64,000 nucleotides of DNA, taken from assembly GCF_001687665.2 (NCBI RefSeq), contig NZ_CP016543.2, positions 558,001 through 622,000 on the forward strand, read 5' to 3'. The stretch's first letter is position 1; the number at the start of each line of letters is the position of its first letter. Made by a program: the position numbers and the translations under genes. The notes under the pieces were generated by a model. That model made no database searches, had not been told where the DNA came from, and saw nothing but the letters and a program-made list of their open reading frames with translations. The stretch comes from Planococcus donghaensis (lineage in GTDB: Bacteria; Bacillota; Bacilli; Bacillales_A; Planococcaceae). Below, piece after piece: positions 18,545-27,548 of this stretch.

Positions 18545-19873
18545 TCACCCCGTAAATACCGGGTCATAAGGATAGCGGTAATTTTCTTTGCGCGGTTTCA
18601 TCAAGATAAAGAACAAGGTTAATGGGCCAATGCGGCCTGTGAACATGACGATACTGAGTAAAACTTCGCCAATGCTTGTCATGTCTCCGCTAATGCCCAT
18701 CGACAAGCCGACAGTTCCAAACGCTGAGACGACTTCAAACGCTAAAGGCAAGAACGGAATCTTTTCGGTAACGGTCAATAGGAACAAGAAAAAAACAACG
18801 AGCAAGACGCTAATCGTCGTGATGGCAAGCGACCGGATGACGGTTTCTAGCCGAATAGAACGGCCGAAAATTTCCGGTTCTCTCCGTGACCGCAAAAAAG
18901 AAAGGGTTGCGAGAATAACTACGATAAATGTGGTCAATTTAATACCTGAAGCGGTTGACGCACTGCCGCCGCCAATAAACATCAACAGCATCGTAAACAA
19001 CAAAGTCGGGTCTTCAAGTGCCCCGTAGTCCAACATATTAAATCCAGCAGTTCGCGGCGTCACGGCACTAAAATAAGACGTCACCAATTTATCAAACAAC
19101 GACATATTGCCGAGCGTTCCGGGATTGTTGTATTCCAATAGAAAAAACACCAACATGGCCAAACTATTTAAAATTAGGGTGCCGCCAACCATTAACTTTG
19201 TGTGCAGAGCCCATCGACGAATTGATTTTTTTTGTGAAACGTCCATAACAACAGTAAAACCAATGCCGCCAATGATGAACAATGAGGAGATCAATATCGT
19301 CACCATTGGGTCGCCAGCAAAACTCATCATGTTGTCAGGGAATAAAGAAAACCCTGCATTATTAAAAGCAGAGATGACATGAAAAATGCTGTAGTTGAGT
19401 GCGTCTTCAAAACCAAATTGGGGAATCCAGTAAATGGTTAGAAGGATTGTTGCGACAGCTTCTACGGTTAAAGCAAACGTCAAAATCAATTTGACGAGCT
19501 TCACGATGCCGCCGATTGAACTTTGTGTGAGTGATTCCTGCAGATAGATACGGTTTTGCAGACCAACTTTTTTGCGAAATAAAATAAGAATCGCGACCGC
19601 AAACGTCATCAAGCCGATTCCGCCGCATTGAATGAGGACAAGAAGAACCAACTCGCCAAAAGCAGTCAGCACAGTGCCAGGGTCAAAGACACTTAGCCCA
19701 GTCACAGTAGTAGCGGATGTAGCCGTGAACAAAGCATCCGTCCAAGAAATCGGTTGGGTAGTGGCGAACGGTAGCTTTAAAAGTAAAGTGCCCACTAAAA
19801 TTAAAAACAAAAAGCTTCCAGAAATCACCAATGGTGGAGAAACGGTCATCCGCTTTTTTCCCCAGGAACGCAT
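18545..19873 (-). CDS. TrkH/KtrB-family potassium uptake protein
   Basis: Integral membrane K+ transport subunit, usually driven with a cytoplasmic RCK regulator (KtrA/KtrC), which is not in this window. The protein (442 residues from the ATG at 19873; GAGGAA lies nine bases upstream, so GTG 19882 is less likely) has about eight to ten hydrophobic segments arranged as four M1-P-M2 repeats. Filter-like loops are visible, for example TATSATTVTGLSVFD near residue 55, the VISAFNNAGFSLF loop, and GGSASTASGIKLTT. Length fits KtrB rather than the longer TrkH. Bacillales often carry two Ktr systems with unlinked subunits. Confidence 0.9.
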   Translation of the reverse strand: MRSWGKKRMTVSPPLVISGSFLFLILVGTLLLKLPFATTQPISWTDALFTATSATTVTGLSVFDPGTVLTAFGELVLLVLIQCGGIGLMTFAVAILILFRKKVGLQNRIYLQESLTQSSIGGIVKLVKLILTFALTVEAVATILLTIYWIPQFGFEDALNYSIFHVISAFNNAGFSLFPDNMMSFAGDPMVTILISSLFIIGGIGFTVVMDVSQKKSIRRWALHTKLMVGGTLILNSLAMLVFFLLEYNNPGTLGNMSLFDKLVTSYFSAVTPRTAGFNMLDYGALEDPTLLFTMLLMFIGGGSASTASGIKLTTFIVVILATLSFLRSRREPEIFGRSIRLETVIRSLAITTISVLLVVFFLFLLTVTEKIPFLPLAFEVVSAFGTVGLSMGISGDMTSIGEVLLSIVMFTGRIGPLTLFFILMKPRKENYRYPYDPVFTG

Positions 19874-20018
19874 GCTAGACACTTCCTCATCTTATAGAAG
19901 TAAAATATGAGCCTACTTTATTCCTGTTTAAAGAAACTGTCAACAAAATAAAAAATTTTTAAAAAAACACTCCAATTAATGGTTTAATCGGAAAAAAACA
20001 AATATTCTATCTAATTAA

Positions 20019-20027
20019 TGGTATAAT
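20019..20027 (+). promoter_or_regulatory. Extended -10 promoter of the TAXI-TRAP operon
   Basis: TGGTATAAT is a TGnTATAAT extended -10 element, 35 bases before the binding protein ATG. No good -35 hexamer is visible, which is usual for extended -10 promoters. Confidence 0.6.
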
Positions 20028-20062
20028 CTCGCTATACTGAAAAAAACTTAGGGGGAAGAAAG

Positions 20063-21043
20063 ATGAAAAAAATGAAAGTAAGTGCATTATCTTTAATGGT
20101 CGCTAGCAGTTTAGCATTAGCAGCATGTGGAGAAGACGAGGCAACACCAACTGAAGGCGGCGGAGAAGCTGAAGGATTAGAAGCAAACCTTGTGACAATC
20201 GCAACGGGTGGAGCATCAGGTCCATACAACATTATTGGTTCGACGCTAGCAGAAACTTATAGTTCTACATATGATGTCAATTCAAGAACGCAAACAACAG
20301 GAGCTTCTGTTGAGAACGTTAACTTGATTAAAGAAGACAAAATTGAAATGGCTTTCACGATGAGTGATGTTGTGAGCCAAGCAGTAGAAGGGACTGAAGG
20401 CTTTACGGAGCCAACGGACAAAATTAGCCAAATCGCTGCTTTATATCCGAACTATGTTCAAATTGTAACGACTGCAGATTCAGGAATTGAAACTTTTGAA
20501 GACTTACGTGGCAAACGAATTGCTGTAGGCGATCAAAACTCTGGAGTAGAAGTAAATGCACGTACTCTTCTCGAAGGTTACGGCATTACGTATGACGATA
20601 TCGATGTGGATTATTTAGGTTATGCAGAAGCAGCTGACGGACTACGTGCCGGCCAAATTGATGCTGCCTTCCTGACAAGTGGTTTGCCAAACGCTTCACT
20701 TCTAGAACTATCAGAAACACTAGACATCCGCATGGTTTCTATTGCACCAGAAGACGTTGAACGTGTGGCGGCAGATAAATCTTACTTCTTACCACTAGAA
20801 ATTCCAGCGGGTACTTATGGTAACGATGAAGCTATTCCAACTGCAGCGATTATGAACGCGTTAGTAGTGCACTCGGATATGAGTGAAGACGATGTTTACA
20901 AATTAACGAAAACTTTCTTTGAAAATCTAGATACGTTAGAAAATGCTCACCAAGCAGCTTCAGATATTTCATTAGAAGCGGCACAAGAAGGACTTGTCGC
21001 ACCGTTACATCCAGGAGCACAGCGCTACTACGATGAACAATAA
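20063..21043 (+). CDS. TAXI-family TRAP transporter solute-binding lipoprotein
   Basis: Extracytoplasmic binding protein of a TAXI-type TRAP transporter, which imports small organic acids or amino acids with a cation gradient; the ligand cannot be read from sequence. The 326 residues start with a lipoprotein signal (lipobox LAAC, Cys22), followed by an acidic linker. The family block VTIATGGASGPYNIIGSTLAE begins near residue 45, and LRGKRIAVGDQNSGVEVNARTLL lies near 150. GGGGGAAG precedes the ATG. It overlaps the next gene, so the operon is tightly coupled. Confidence 0.95.
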   Translation: MKKMKVSALSLMVASSLALAACGEDEATPTEGGGEAEGLEANLVTIATGGASGPYNIIGSTLAETYSSTYDVNSRTQTTGASVENVNLIKEDKIEMAFTMSDVVSQAVEGTEGFTEPTDKISQIAALYPNYVQIVTTADSGIETFEDLRGKRIAVGDQNSGVEVNARTLLEGYGITYDDIDVDYLGYAEAADGLRAGQIDAAFLTSGLPNASLLELSETLDIRMVSIAPEDVERVAADKSYFLPLEIPAGTYGNDEAIPTAAIMNALVVHSDMSEDDVYKLTKTFFENLDTLENAHQAASDISLEAAQEGLVAPLHPGAQRYYDEQ

Positions 21044-21497
21044 GTTTTGGGTAGGAGGAGCATGTTTGATTGTGCTCCTCTTTCTTCTGCTATGGCGGAT
21101 ACCCGTTGTGCAATTTGATTTTGCAAACGAGCGTTATTACTTATCGGAAACAGAGTTTCAGTTACAGTGGATTCATTCTGTTGAAAAAGAAGAATGGCTA
21201 GAATTTTATGAACGCAATGGGGACATGCTTCTTCTAACAGAAACAAAGTTTAAAACCTACGGTGCAGGTGTTCCTTCGGATGGTGAAATCATTTCTTCTG
21301 AAGATGGATTTGTTCATATGAAGATCAATCGTCCATATAAGGAAATGAATTTAACTGTATCCCAAAATGCACAAACAACAATAACAACAGCGAAAAAGAA
21401 CATTCCGTTATACACATACACGGAGGATTATGGGTTCGTGACAATTACGGTTGAATATCTCAATCTATGGGAGTATGTAAGGGGGAACAAACTATGA
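21033..21497 (+). CDS. DUF1850 family protein of the TAXI-TRAP operon
   Basis: A 154-residue protein with one N-terminal membrane segment (FWVGGACLIVLLFLLLW) and a small outer domain containing FQLQWIHSVEKEEWLEFYE, the most typical stretch of DUF1850. DUF1850 genes usually sit between the TAXI binding protein and the fused permease; their role is unknown. The ATG at 21033 lies inside the end of the preceding gene, and the stop overlaps the next start as ATGA. The longer frame from 20994 lies within the upstream gene and is unlikely. Confidence 0.85.
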   Translation: MNNKFWVGGACLIVLLFLLLWRIPVVQFDFANERYYLSETEFQLQWIHSVEKEEWLEFYERNGDMLLLTETKFKTYGAGVPSDGEIISSEDGFVHMKINRPYKEMNLTVSQNAQTTITTAKKNIPLYTYTEDYGFVTITVEYLNLWEYVRGNKL

Positions 21498-23521
21498 CAA
21501 AAGACAACCGGGATTTGGACGTTGAAAGCGTATCAGCCCATGAAGAAGACAAAACCCTCAGCCAAGAAGTGCTGGAAAAGTACGATACAGATGCAAAAGT
21601 TCGTAAGCTTAAAAACCGCAAACTGGTTTGGTTGATTGCAGCGATTGCCATCGCTTATTCGGTTTATCATTTATACGTGACGTTCAACCCGCTCCCAGCC
21701 TTGCAAGCACGCTCGATTCACGTAGCGGTCGGGATGGGGTTAGTATTCCTTGTGTATCCAACTTTTAAAAAGCAAGATCGTACAAAAATACCATTTTACG
21801 ATTGGATTTTGTTTATCTTCAGTCTAGGGACAGCCGGGTACTTAATGTATGAATACAACGACATTATGACGACACGCGGTGGAATTCCAAATACATTGGA
21901 TATCATTTTTGCCATTTTGACAGTAGTGCTAGTTCTGGAAGCGGCAAGACGTGTAACGGGTATTATCTTGCCAATTTTGGCTTTGGTGTTTTTAGCTTAT
22001 CCATTCATCAGTCATTTTATTTGGATGCCGGATATGTTAATGACACGCCAGTTTGACCTTGGCGATATTTTTGGTCAATTGTATTTGAAAACAGAAGGTC
22101 TTTATTCTACTGCCATATCTGCTTCTTTGCAGTTTATTTTCCTGTTTATCTTGTTTGGCGCATTTTTAGCCAAATCCGGAATGGGGCAATTGTTTAACGA
22201 TTTAGCAATGGCTTTAGCAGGAAGTAAGCAAGGAGGACCTGCTAAAGTAGCAGTGATCTCTAGTGGATTTATGGGAAGTATCAACGGTTCAGCGATTGCA
22301 AACGTTGTCGGAACCGGTGCTTTCACCATTCCATTAATGAAAAAAATCGGCTACAATAAAAATTTTGCGGGGGCTGTCGAAGCAAGTGCATCCGTAGGGG
22401 GACAAATTTTGCCGCCGATTATGGGTGCGAGTGCGTTTATCATGGCGGAAACGACCGGCATTGCTTACGGTACGATAGCACTCGCTGCTTTATTGCCAGC
22501 CGTTTTGTATTTCCTTGGTGTCATTATGCAAGTGCATTTCCGTGCAGGTAAAGAAAACCTGAAAGGCATTCCAAAAGCAGATTTGCCAAGAACCAAAGAA
22601 GTTCTAAAAGACAAAGGTCATTTACTATTACCGATTGTCGGCTTGATTTTCATGCTTTATACCGGCATGCCAATTGCTTATGCGGCATTTTATACAATCG
22701 TGCTAACGGTTGTCGTGGCAGGACTTAGAAAATCCACACGCATGGGCTTTAAAGATATTCTTGAAGCAATGGAAAATGGTGCACGCCAATCGCTATCGGT
22801 TATGATTGCCTGTGCGGTCGTTGGAATTATTATCGGAGTTGTCAGTCTAACTAGTTTTGGTACAGTCATGACTTCAGCAATTACAAGCTTTGGCGCAGGA
22901 TCTCTATTTTGGACATTGTTCTTGACGATGCTTGCGTCTATTGTGTTGGGAATGGGCTTGCCGTCAATTCCAGCTTACATCATCACTGCGACAATGACGG
23001 CGCCAGCGCTTGCTGAATTTGGCATTCCAGTGCTTGTTGCGCATCTTTTTGTATTTTACTTTGGGATTTTTGCCAATATTACACCTCCAGTCGCACTTGC
23101 TGCATTTGCTGGGGCGGGGATATCTGGTGGCGATCCGATGAGGACCGGATTGAACGCCTTACGTCTATCAATTGCTGGGTTTATTATTCCGTATTTATTT
23201 GTTTACAATCCAGCCATGTTGATGATTGATACGACAGATATTGCGGTCAATGCGACGGAATTTACTTTACCGCCGATATGGGAGATTTTGATGATTACCG
23301 TAACCGCTATTATCGGCATTATCGGATTGAGTTCAGCTGCAGAAGGCTATTTCCAGGCAAAACTTAATGTGTTGTTCCGTATCGTACTGGGAGCGGGTGC
23401 GTTACTGCTCATTGTTCCAGAAACGTATACCGATATCATTGGGCTAACCGTTGTGCTTGGCATATTCTTGATTAATTTCCTGAAAAGCAAAAAAGACAAT
23501 CCGGCAACTGCGACATCTTAA
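21494..23521 (+). CDS. TRAP transporter fused permease (DctQ-DctM type)
   Basis: A 675-residue permease in which the small (DctQ-like) and large (DctM-like) subunits are fused. AAGGGGGAA precedes the ATG at 21494, which overlaps the previous stop (ATGA). The first part has about four hydrophobic segments after a charged N-terminal tail. The large DctM part has family segments such as GQLFNDLAMALAGSKQGGPA, SGFMGSINGSAIANVVGTGA, GASVGGQILPP-like ASASVGGQILPPIMGASAF, and LGMGLPSIPAYIITA. Together with the binding protein and DUF1850 protein it forms a complete three-gene transporter. Confidence 0.95.
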   Translation: MTKDNRDLDVESVSAHEEDKTLSQEVLEKYDTDAKVRKLKNRKLVWLIAAIAIAYSVYHLYVTFNPLPALQARSIHVAVGMGLVFLVYPTFKKQDRTKIPFYDWILFIFSLGTAGYLMYEYNDIMTTRGGIPNTLDIIFAILTVVLVLEAARRVTGIILPILALVFLAYPFISHFIWMPDMLMTRQFDLGDIFGQLYLKTEGLYSTAISASLQFIFLFILFGAFLAKSGMGQLFNDLAMALAGSKQGGPAKVAVISSGFMGSINGSAIANVVGTGAFTIPLMKKIGYNKNFAGAVEASASVGGQILPPIMGASAFIMAETTGIAYGTIALAALLPAVLYFLGVIMQVHFRAGKENLKGIPKADLPRTKEVLKDKGHLLLPIVGLIFMLYTGMPIAYAAFYTIVLTVVVAGLRKSTRMGFKDILEAMENGARQSLSVMIACAVVGIIIGVVSLTSFGTVMTSAITSFGAGSLFWTLFLTMLASIVLGMGLPSIPAYIITATMTAPALAEFGIPVLVAHLFVFYFGIFANITPPVALAAFAGAGISGGDPMRTGLNALRLSIAGFIIPYLFVYNPAMLMIDTTDIAVNATEFTLPPIWEILMITVTAIIGIIGLSSAAEGYFQAKLNVLFRIVLGAGALLLIVPETYTDIIGLTVVLGIFLINFLKSKKDNPATATS

Positions 23522-23720
23522 GTGAATGGACGGGACAGAAAGTTTCTGCTGTCTTATCCATTTGGTTGCTGCGTAGGTGAGTTTCAAATAGAGTAGATTT
23601 GAAGAGGCAATAAATTATTCAAACTGCAGCTACCTCGAACTAGTACGAGGTAGCTGCAGTTTTTTTGTGGGGAAATTTTTCTGGGACTTAGCGGGGGAGG
23701 GGATAGGCGTGTTTGACGTG
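23522..23720. other. Intergenic region after the TRAP operon
   Basis: The stop is followed by a weak hairpin (ATGGA..GGACAG and CTGTC..TCCAT, about 23525-23565) without a T-run, then the strong terminator at 23621. Nothing else is seen until the repeat array begins. Confidence 0.5.
23621..23668 (+). terminator. Rho-independent terminator of the TAXI-TRAP operon
   Basis: AAACTGCAGCTACCTCG pairs with CGAGGTAGCTGCAGTTT around AACTAGTA, and the right arm ends in a seven-base T-run. Confidence 0.9.
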
Positions 23721-24140
23721 GAATACGCGCCGTGAGGTGGAGAATACGCGCGTTCTGGCGAAAATACGCACGGTTGAGGGATGTGTACGCACGCTCCGGC
23801 AGAAATACGCGCGAATTCGAAGAATATGCGCGGTGCGAGGGTGCTTATGCGCGTTCCGGCGAAAATACGCACGGTTGAAGGGTGTTTACGCGCGTTCCGG
23901 CAGAAATACGCACGAACTCGAAGAATACGCGCGGTGCGAGGGTGCTTATGCGCGTTCCGGCGAAAATACGCACGGTTGAGGGGTGTTTAAGCGCGCTCCG
24001 GCAGAAATACGCGCGAACTCGAAGAATACGCACGGTGCGAGGGTGCTTATGCGCGTTCCGGCGAAAATACGCACGGTTGAGGGGTGTTTACGCACGCTCC
24101 GGCAGAAATACGCACGAACTCGAAAAATACGTACGCTCTG
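23721..24140. repeat. Array A: GC-rich array with 101-bp higher-order period
   Basis: The string GAAAATACGCACGGTTGA recurs at 23760, 23861, 23962 and 24063, exactly 101 bases apart. Each 101-bp period consists of five modules of about 19-21 bp with alternating cores (TACGCACG, TACGCGCG, TATGCGCG) and different tails (GTTGAGGG, CTCCGGCA, AACTCGAA, GTGCGAGGG, TTCCGGC). The purine-rich and GC-rich base composition differs strongly from neighbouring genes. Both strands contain long open frames that follow the repeat, with no plausible start signals. Confidence 0.95.
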
Positions 24141-24165
24141 CAAATCCCCCGCAAAAAAACCCACC

Positions 24166-24210
24166 CCCCAATTACACAAAAAAGCACGGCAGAAAAACCT
24201 GCCGTGCGCT
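24166..24210 (-). terminator. Terminator hairpin and leader, inverted copy of 30079-30123
   Basis: On the minus strand this reads AGCGCACGGCAGG-TTTTT-CTGCCGTGC then a T-run and TGTGTAATTGGGG. The 45 bases are identical to 30079-30123 in opposite orientation. In this orientation there is no obvious minus-strand gene for it to terminate, so it looks like part of the array element rather than a gene terminator. Confidence 0.85.
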
Positions 24211-24299
24211 CAAAACCAATCTTTAAGTTCTATAAATTTGCTCGCTGTACGTGTCGATATGTAAAAAGGCCATACTCACTGGAATTTATCAGCATTCAT

Positions 24300-24315
24300 A
24301 AGAAAACGCTTACTT
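24300..24315 (+). promoter_or_regulatory. Possible cre (CcpA) site upstream of nagE
   Basis: AAGAAAACGCTTACTT matches the cre consensus WTGNAANCGNWNNCAW except at the symmetric T and A positions. It lies about 30 bases upstream of the promoter. Catabolite control of a PTS operon would be expected, but the match is imperfect. Confidence 0.35.
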
Positions 24316-24335
24316 TATTTTAAGAAATTCTTAAA

Positions 24336-24357
24336 TTGGTATAGACAACTATACCGA
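24336..24357 (+). promoter_or_regulatory. NagR (YvoA-type) operator overlapping the nagE promoter
   Basis: GGTATAG-ACAA-CTATACC (24338-24355) is a perfect 7+4+7 inverted repeat resembling the dre sites of GntR/HutC regulators such as B. subtilis NagR. It covers the -35 element TAGACA (24342-24347). The matching -10 is TATAGT (24365-24370) with a 17-base spacer. A nagR-like gene lies in the same operon. Confidence 0.8.
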
Positions 24358-24364
24358 TTGTGTT

Positions 24365-24370
24365 TATAGT
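24365..24370 (+). promoter_or_regulatory. -10 element of the nag operon promoter
   Basis: TATAGT, 17 bases downstream of TAGACA (24342-24347) and 34 bases upstream of the nagE ATG. Binding of the repressor at the overlapping palindrome would occlude the -35 element. Confidence 0.65.
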
Positions 24371-24404
24371 GAAAATTAAGAATATATAAAAGGGGTGGAA
24401 ATTT

Positions 24405-26315
24405 ATGTTCAGTTTTCTACAAAAAATAGGGAAATCGTTAATGTTCCCGATCGCTACATTGCCAGCCGCAGCGTTATTGCTGCGTTTTGGACAAGACGAC
24501 ATGCTTGGCATTCCGTTTATGTCAGCTGCCGGTGCCGGAATTATCGATAACTTGGCAATCATTTTTGCAATCGGTATTGCCATGGGTCTCGCTCACGATG
24601 GTAACGGTGGAGCAGCTTTAGCGGGTGCTGTCGCTTATCTTGTTTTAACGTCAGCCATCGTCACGATTAACGACACGATTAATATGGGTGTTTTTTCCGG
24701 TATTATATCCGGTATCGCCGGGGGGCTTTTATACAATAAATTCTACAATGTGAAATTCCCGCAATGGCTCGCGTTCTTCGGGGGGAGGCGATTTGTGCCG
24801 ATCGTTACCGCAGCGACGATGACGATTTTAGCGGGTGTCCTTGGGTACGCATGGCCGCCAATTCAAGAAGGTCTTGACAGTGCGGGAGAATGGATTTTAA
24901 ATGCCGGGATGTTCGGCGTCGGTGCTTACGGATTCTTAAACCGGTTGTTGATCCCAACAGGATTGCACCACGTGATCAACACAGTTGTTTGGTTTGATTT
25001 TGGAACATTCACGGATGCCTCTGGTGAAGTGGTACGCGGAGAAATTAACCGTTTCCTAAAAGGCGATCCAACAGCAGGACCATTTTTATCTGGATTCTTC
25101 CCAATTATGATGTTCGGTTTACCAGCAGCATGTCTCGCGATGTATGCAGCTGCTAAAAAAGAACGTAAAGCAGTTGTTGGAGGAATGCTGTTCAGTATCG
25201 GATTCACTTCATTCTTAACTGGGATTACAGAACCAATTGAATTCACGTTCATGTTCTTGTCTCCTCTATTATATGTCATTCATGCTCTACTCACGGGTGT
25301 GTCAATGATGGTTTCGTATGCATTAGATATTCATCACGGTTTCGGTTTCTCGGCAGGAGCGATTGACTATGTGCTCAATTATGGTCTCGCAACAAATCCG
25401 TTATTGCTACTTGTCGTTGGACTGGGTATAGGAATCATTTACTTTGTGATTTTCTACTTCTTGATTATCAAACTCGACTTGAAAACACCAGGTCGTGAAG
25501 AAGAAGACGAAGAAGGTGCAGAAAATGCAGGGTCTGACAACAAAGCAGTTGACGTTCGCGCATACCACACAATTGAAGGACTTGGCGGCGTTGATAATGT
25601 CGTGGCAGTCGATTATTGCACGACGCGTCTACGTATGACCGTTAAAGATTCAGACCGTGTAAACGAAAAAGAATTAAAACGTCACGGTGCCATGGGCGTT
25701 ATGAAAATAAATAAAACAAACGTTCAAGTGGTAATCGGAACGGCCGTAGAATTTTTAGCTGATGCGATGAAGCCGCGCCTAGCGAATGGCAATCCTGCAC
25801 CTAGCGATTTATCAGTCGTAGAAAAAGAAAAAACAAACGAAGCAGCGGCAGTACAAGCGATTGCTGCAAAAGATTTTGAAATGCCGATTCAAGGGGACAT
25901 CATTCCATTGTCTGAAGTGCCGGATGAAGTATTCGCAAAAGGAATGATGGGGCAAGGGTTTGCGATTGTGCCGACTGGCAACATTCTTTATTCACCAGTA
26001 GACGGTCGTGTTGTTAGTGTGTTCCCAACAAAACACGCTATTGGTATCAAAACAGATACAGGAGTCGACTTGTTAATCCATGTTGGGTTGGACACGGTCA
26101 AATTAAAAGGACAAGGTTTTGAAGCCTTAGTAGAACAAGACACGTTGGTGCAACGTGGAGATGCTTTGTTGAAACTGGATTTGGAATTCTTAAAAGCAAA
26201 TGCACCTTCGATTGCGACACCGGTCATTTTTACAAACTTAACGGAACAAAAAGTGACGATGATAAAAGACGGCTTCCAAGAACAAGGAACAGCTTCCATT
26301 TTGAAAGTCGACTAA
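24405..26315 (+). CDS. nagE: PTS N-acetylglucosamine transporter, subunits IICBA
   Basis: Imports and phosphorylates GlcNAc to GlcNAc-6-P. The 636-residue single chain has the IIC membrane domain (about 1-365, beginning KIGKSLMFPIATLPAAALL, with TEPIEFTFMFLSPLLY), a IIB domain with the phosphorylated Cys405 in VDYCTTRLRMTV, and a IIA domain with the phosphorylated His559 in LIHVGLDTVKLKGQGF. This order fits the glucose/GlcNAc PTS family; GlcNAc is preferred because nagA and nagB follow. AAAGGGGTGG precedes the ATG. First gene behind the palindromic operator. Confidence 0.93.
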   Translation: MFSFLQKIGKSLMFPIATLPAAALLLRFGQDDMLGIPFMSAAGAGIIDNLAIIFAIGIAMGLAHDGNGGAALAGAVAYLVLTSAIVTINDTINMGVFSGIISGIAGGLLYNKFYNVKFPQWLAFFGGRRFVPIVTAATMTILAGVLGYAWPPIQEGLDSAGEWILNAGMFGVGAYGFLNRLLIPTGLHHVINTVVWFDFGTFTDASGEVVRGEINRFLKGDPTAGPFLSGFFPIMMFGLPAACLAMYAAAKKERKAVVGGMLFSIGFTSFLTGITEPIEFTFMFLSPLLYVIHALLTGVSMMVSYALDIHHGFGFSAGAIDYVLNYGLATNPLLLLVVGLGIGIIYFVIFYFLIIKLDLKTPGREEEDEEGAENAGSDNKAVDVRAYHTIEGLGGVDNVVAVDYCTTRLRMTVKDSDRVNEKELKRHGAMGVMKINKTNVQVVIGTAVEFLADAMKPRLANGNPAPSDLSVVEKEKTNEAAAVQAIAAKDFEMPIQGDIIPLSEVPDEVFAKGMMGQGFAIVPTGNILYSPVDGRVVSVFPTKHAIGIKTDTGVDLLIHVGLDTVKLKGQGFEALVEQDTLVQRGDALLKLDLEFLKANAPSIATPVIFTNLTEQKVTMIKDGFQEQGTASILKVD

Positions 26316-26324
26316 CTAAAGCTG

Positions 26325-26362
26325 AAAACCAGGGACATCCATCGAGATTTTCCTGGTTTTTC
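26325..26362 (+). terminator. Hairpin between nagE and nagA
   Basis: AAAACCAGG and CCTGGTTTTT form a short stem around an 18-base loop, followed by CGCAAGGAG. It could act as a partial terminator or processing site that sets the ratio between the transporter and the enzymes. Confidence 0.5.
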
Positions 26363-26378
26363 GCAAGGAGTGGTCCAA

Positions 26379-27548
26379 ATGAAGAAAAGTTTATTGATTT
26401 CAGGCATCACCATTGCGGATGCTAACGAAGAAAGCTTTGTAGGAGATATCTTAATAGAAGACGGACAAATCACACGCGTTGCTGAAAAGCTTGAGGTACA
26501 AGCAGATAGCTATGTCGATGCAACCGGTAAAAAGTGGACGGCGTTGCCAGGGTTTATTGACATCCATATTCACGGAGCTGCTGGACATGATGTGATGGAC
26601 AGTACACCTGAAGCACTGAACGGCTTAGCCGCTGCGTTGCCAAAAGAAGGCACGACAAGTTTTTTAGCGACGACGATGACGCAAACAGATGAAGAAATCT
26701 CTGCAGCGCTGCAAAACATTCAAGTGTTTAACGCACAAGAAGGTCAGGCAGAAATGCTAGGTGTTCACTTGGAAGGTCCGTTTATTTCCGACAAACGCGC
26801 AGGCGCACAACCGATTGAACATATTATCACGCCGTCTTTGCCACTATTTAATAAATGGCAAAAGCTGAGCGGCGGTCAAATTCGTATCGTGACCATGGCT
26901 CCTGAAACTGCAACGGACGCAACGTTTATTCAAAGTTTAGCAGATGAGGGAGTAACGGTATCGATCGGACATTCAGATGCTACATTTGAAGAAGTGCAAC
27001 AGGCTGTGCATAGCGGAGCAAAACATGTAACGCATCTTTACAACCAAATGAGTCCGCTTCACCACCGCAATCCTGGCGTAGTAGGCGCGGCATTGGTAGA
27101 AGACGCTTTGTCAGTAGAAGTGATTGCAGATTTTATTCACAGTCATCCGTCTGCTGTTGAACTGGCTTTCCGTCAAAAAGGGGCAAAGCGCTTAATCCTA
27201 ATTACGGATGCGATGCGTGCGAAAGGGTTGTCTGCAGGCGTTTACGATTTGGGCGGTCAAGATGTGCAAGTGACCGAAAAAGATGCGCGACTTGCTGATG
27301 GCACATTGGCGGGCAGTATTTTAACGATGGAAAAAGCGGTTCAAAATGTTCAGTCGATTACGCGTTGCGGTTTGAATGAGCTAGTGGCGATGTCTTCTGC
27401 TAACGCAGCGGCGGCACTCGGGCTTTCAAACAAAGGCAAGCTTCAAGCTGGGATGGATGCAGATATAGCGATTGTCGATGACAGCTTTACTGTTCAACTG
27501 ACGATTTGCAGAGGTGCGATTGCTTATACGAAGGAGAATCGAGTATGA
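26379..27548 (+). CDS. nagA: N-acetylglucosamine-6-phosphate deacetylase
   Basis: NagA deacetylates GlcNAc-6-P to glucosamine-6-P in the cytoplasm. AAGGAGTGG lies about eight bases before the ATG at 26379, so the GTG at 26370 is not preferred (389 residues). Amidohydrolase features: the GFIDIHIHGAAG metal-site strand (His63, His65), HLEGPFI, SIGHSDATFEE, HLYNQMSPLHHRNPG and ITDAMRAKG with the catalytic Asp. It ends in an ATGA overlap with nagB. Confidence 0.95.
   Translation: MKKSLLISGITIADANEESFVGDILIEDGQITRVAEKLEVQADSYVDATGKKWTALPGFIDIHIHGAAGHDVMDSTPEALNGLAAALPKEGTTSFLATTMTQTDEEISAALQNIQVFNAQEGQAEMLGVHLEGPFISDKRAGAQPIEHIITPSLPLFNKWQKLSGGQIRIVTMAPETATDATFIQSLADEGVTVSIGHSDATFEEVQQAVHSGAKHVTHLYNQMSPLHHRNPGVVGAALVEDALSVEVIADFIHSHPSAVELAFRQKGAKRLILITDAMRAKGLSAGVYDLGGQDVQVTEKDARLADGTLAGSILTMEKAVQNVQSITRCGLNELVAMSSANAAAALGLSNKGKLQAGMDADIAIVDDSFTVQLTICRGAIAYTKENRV

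Noticed and set aside
23713..24264. Several overlapping Arg-rich frames on both strands in array A
   Set aside because: They follow the 101-bp repeat in more than one frame, lack start signals and overlap each other.
24405..26315. Glucose-specific PTS (PtsG) instead of GlcNAc PTS
   Set aside because: Domain order is shared, but the operon with nagA, nagB and a NagR-type operator makes GlcNAc the better assignment.
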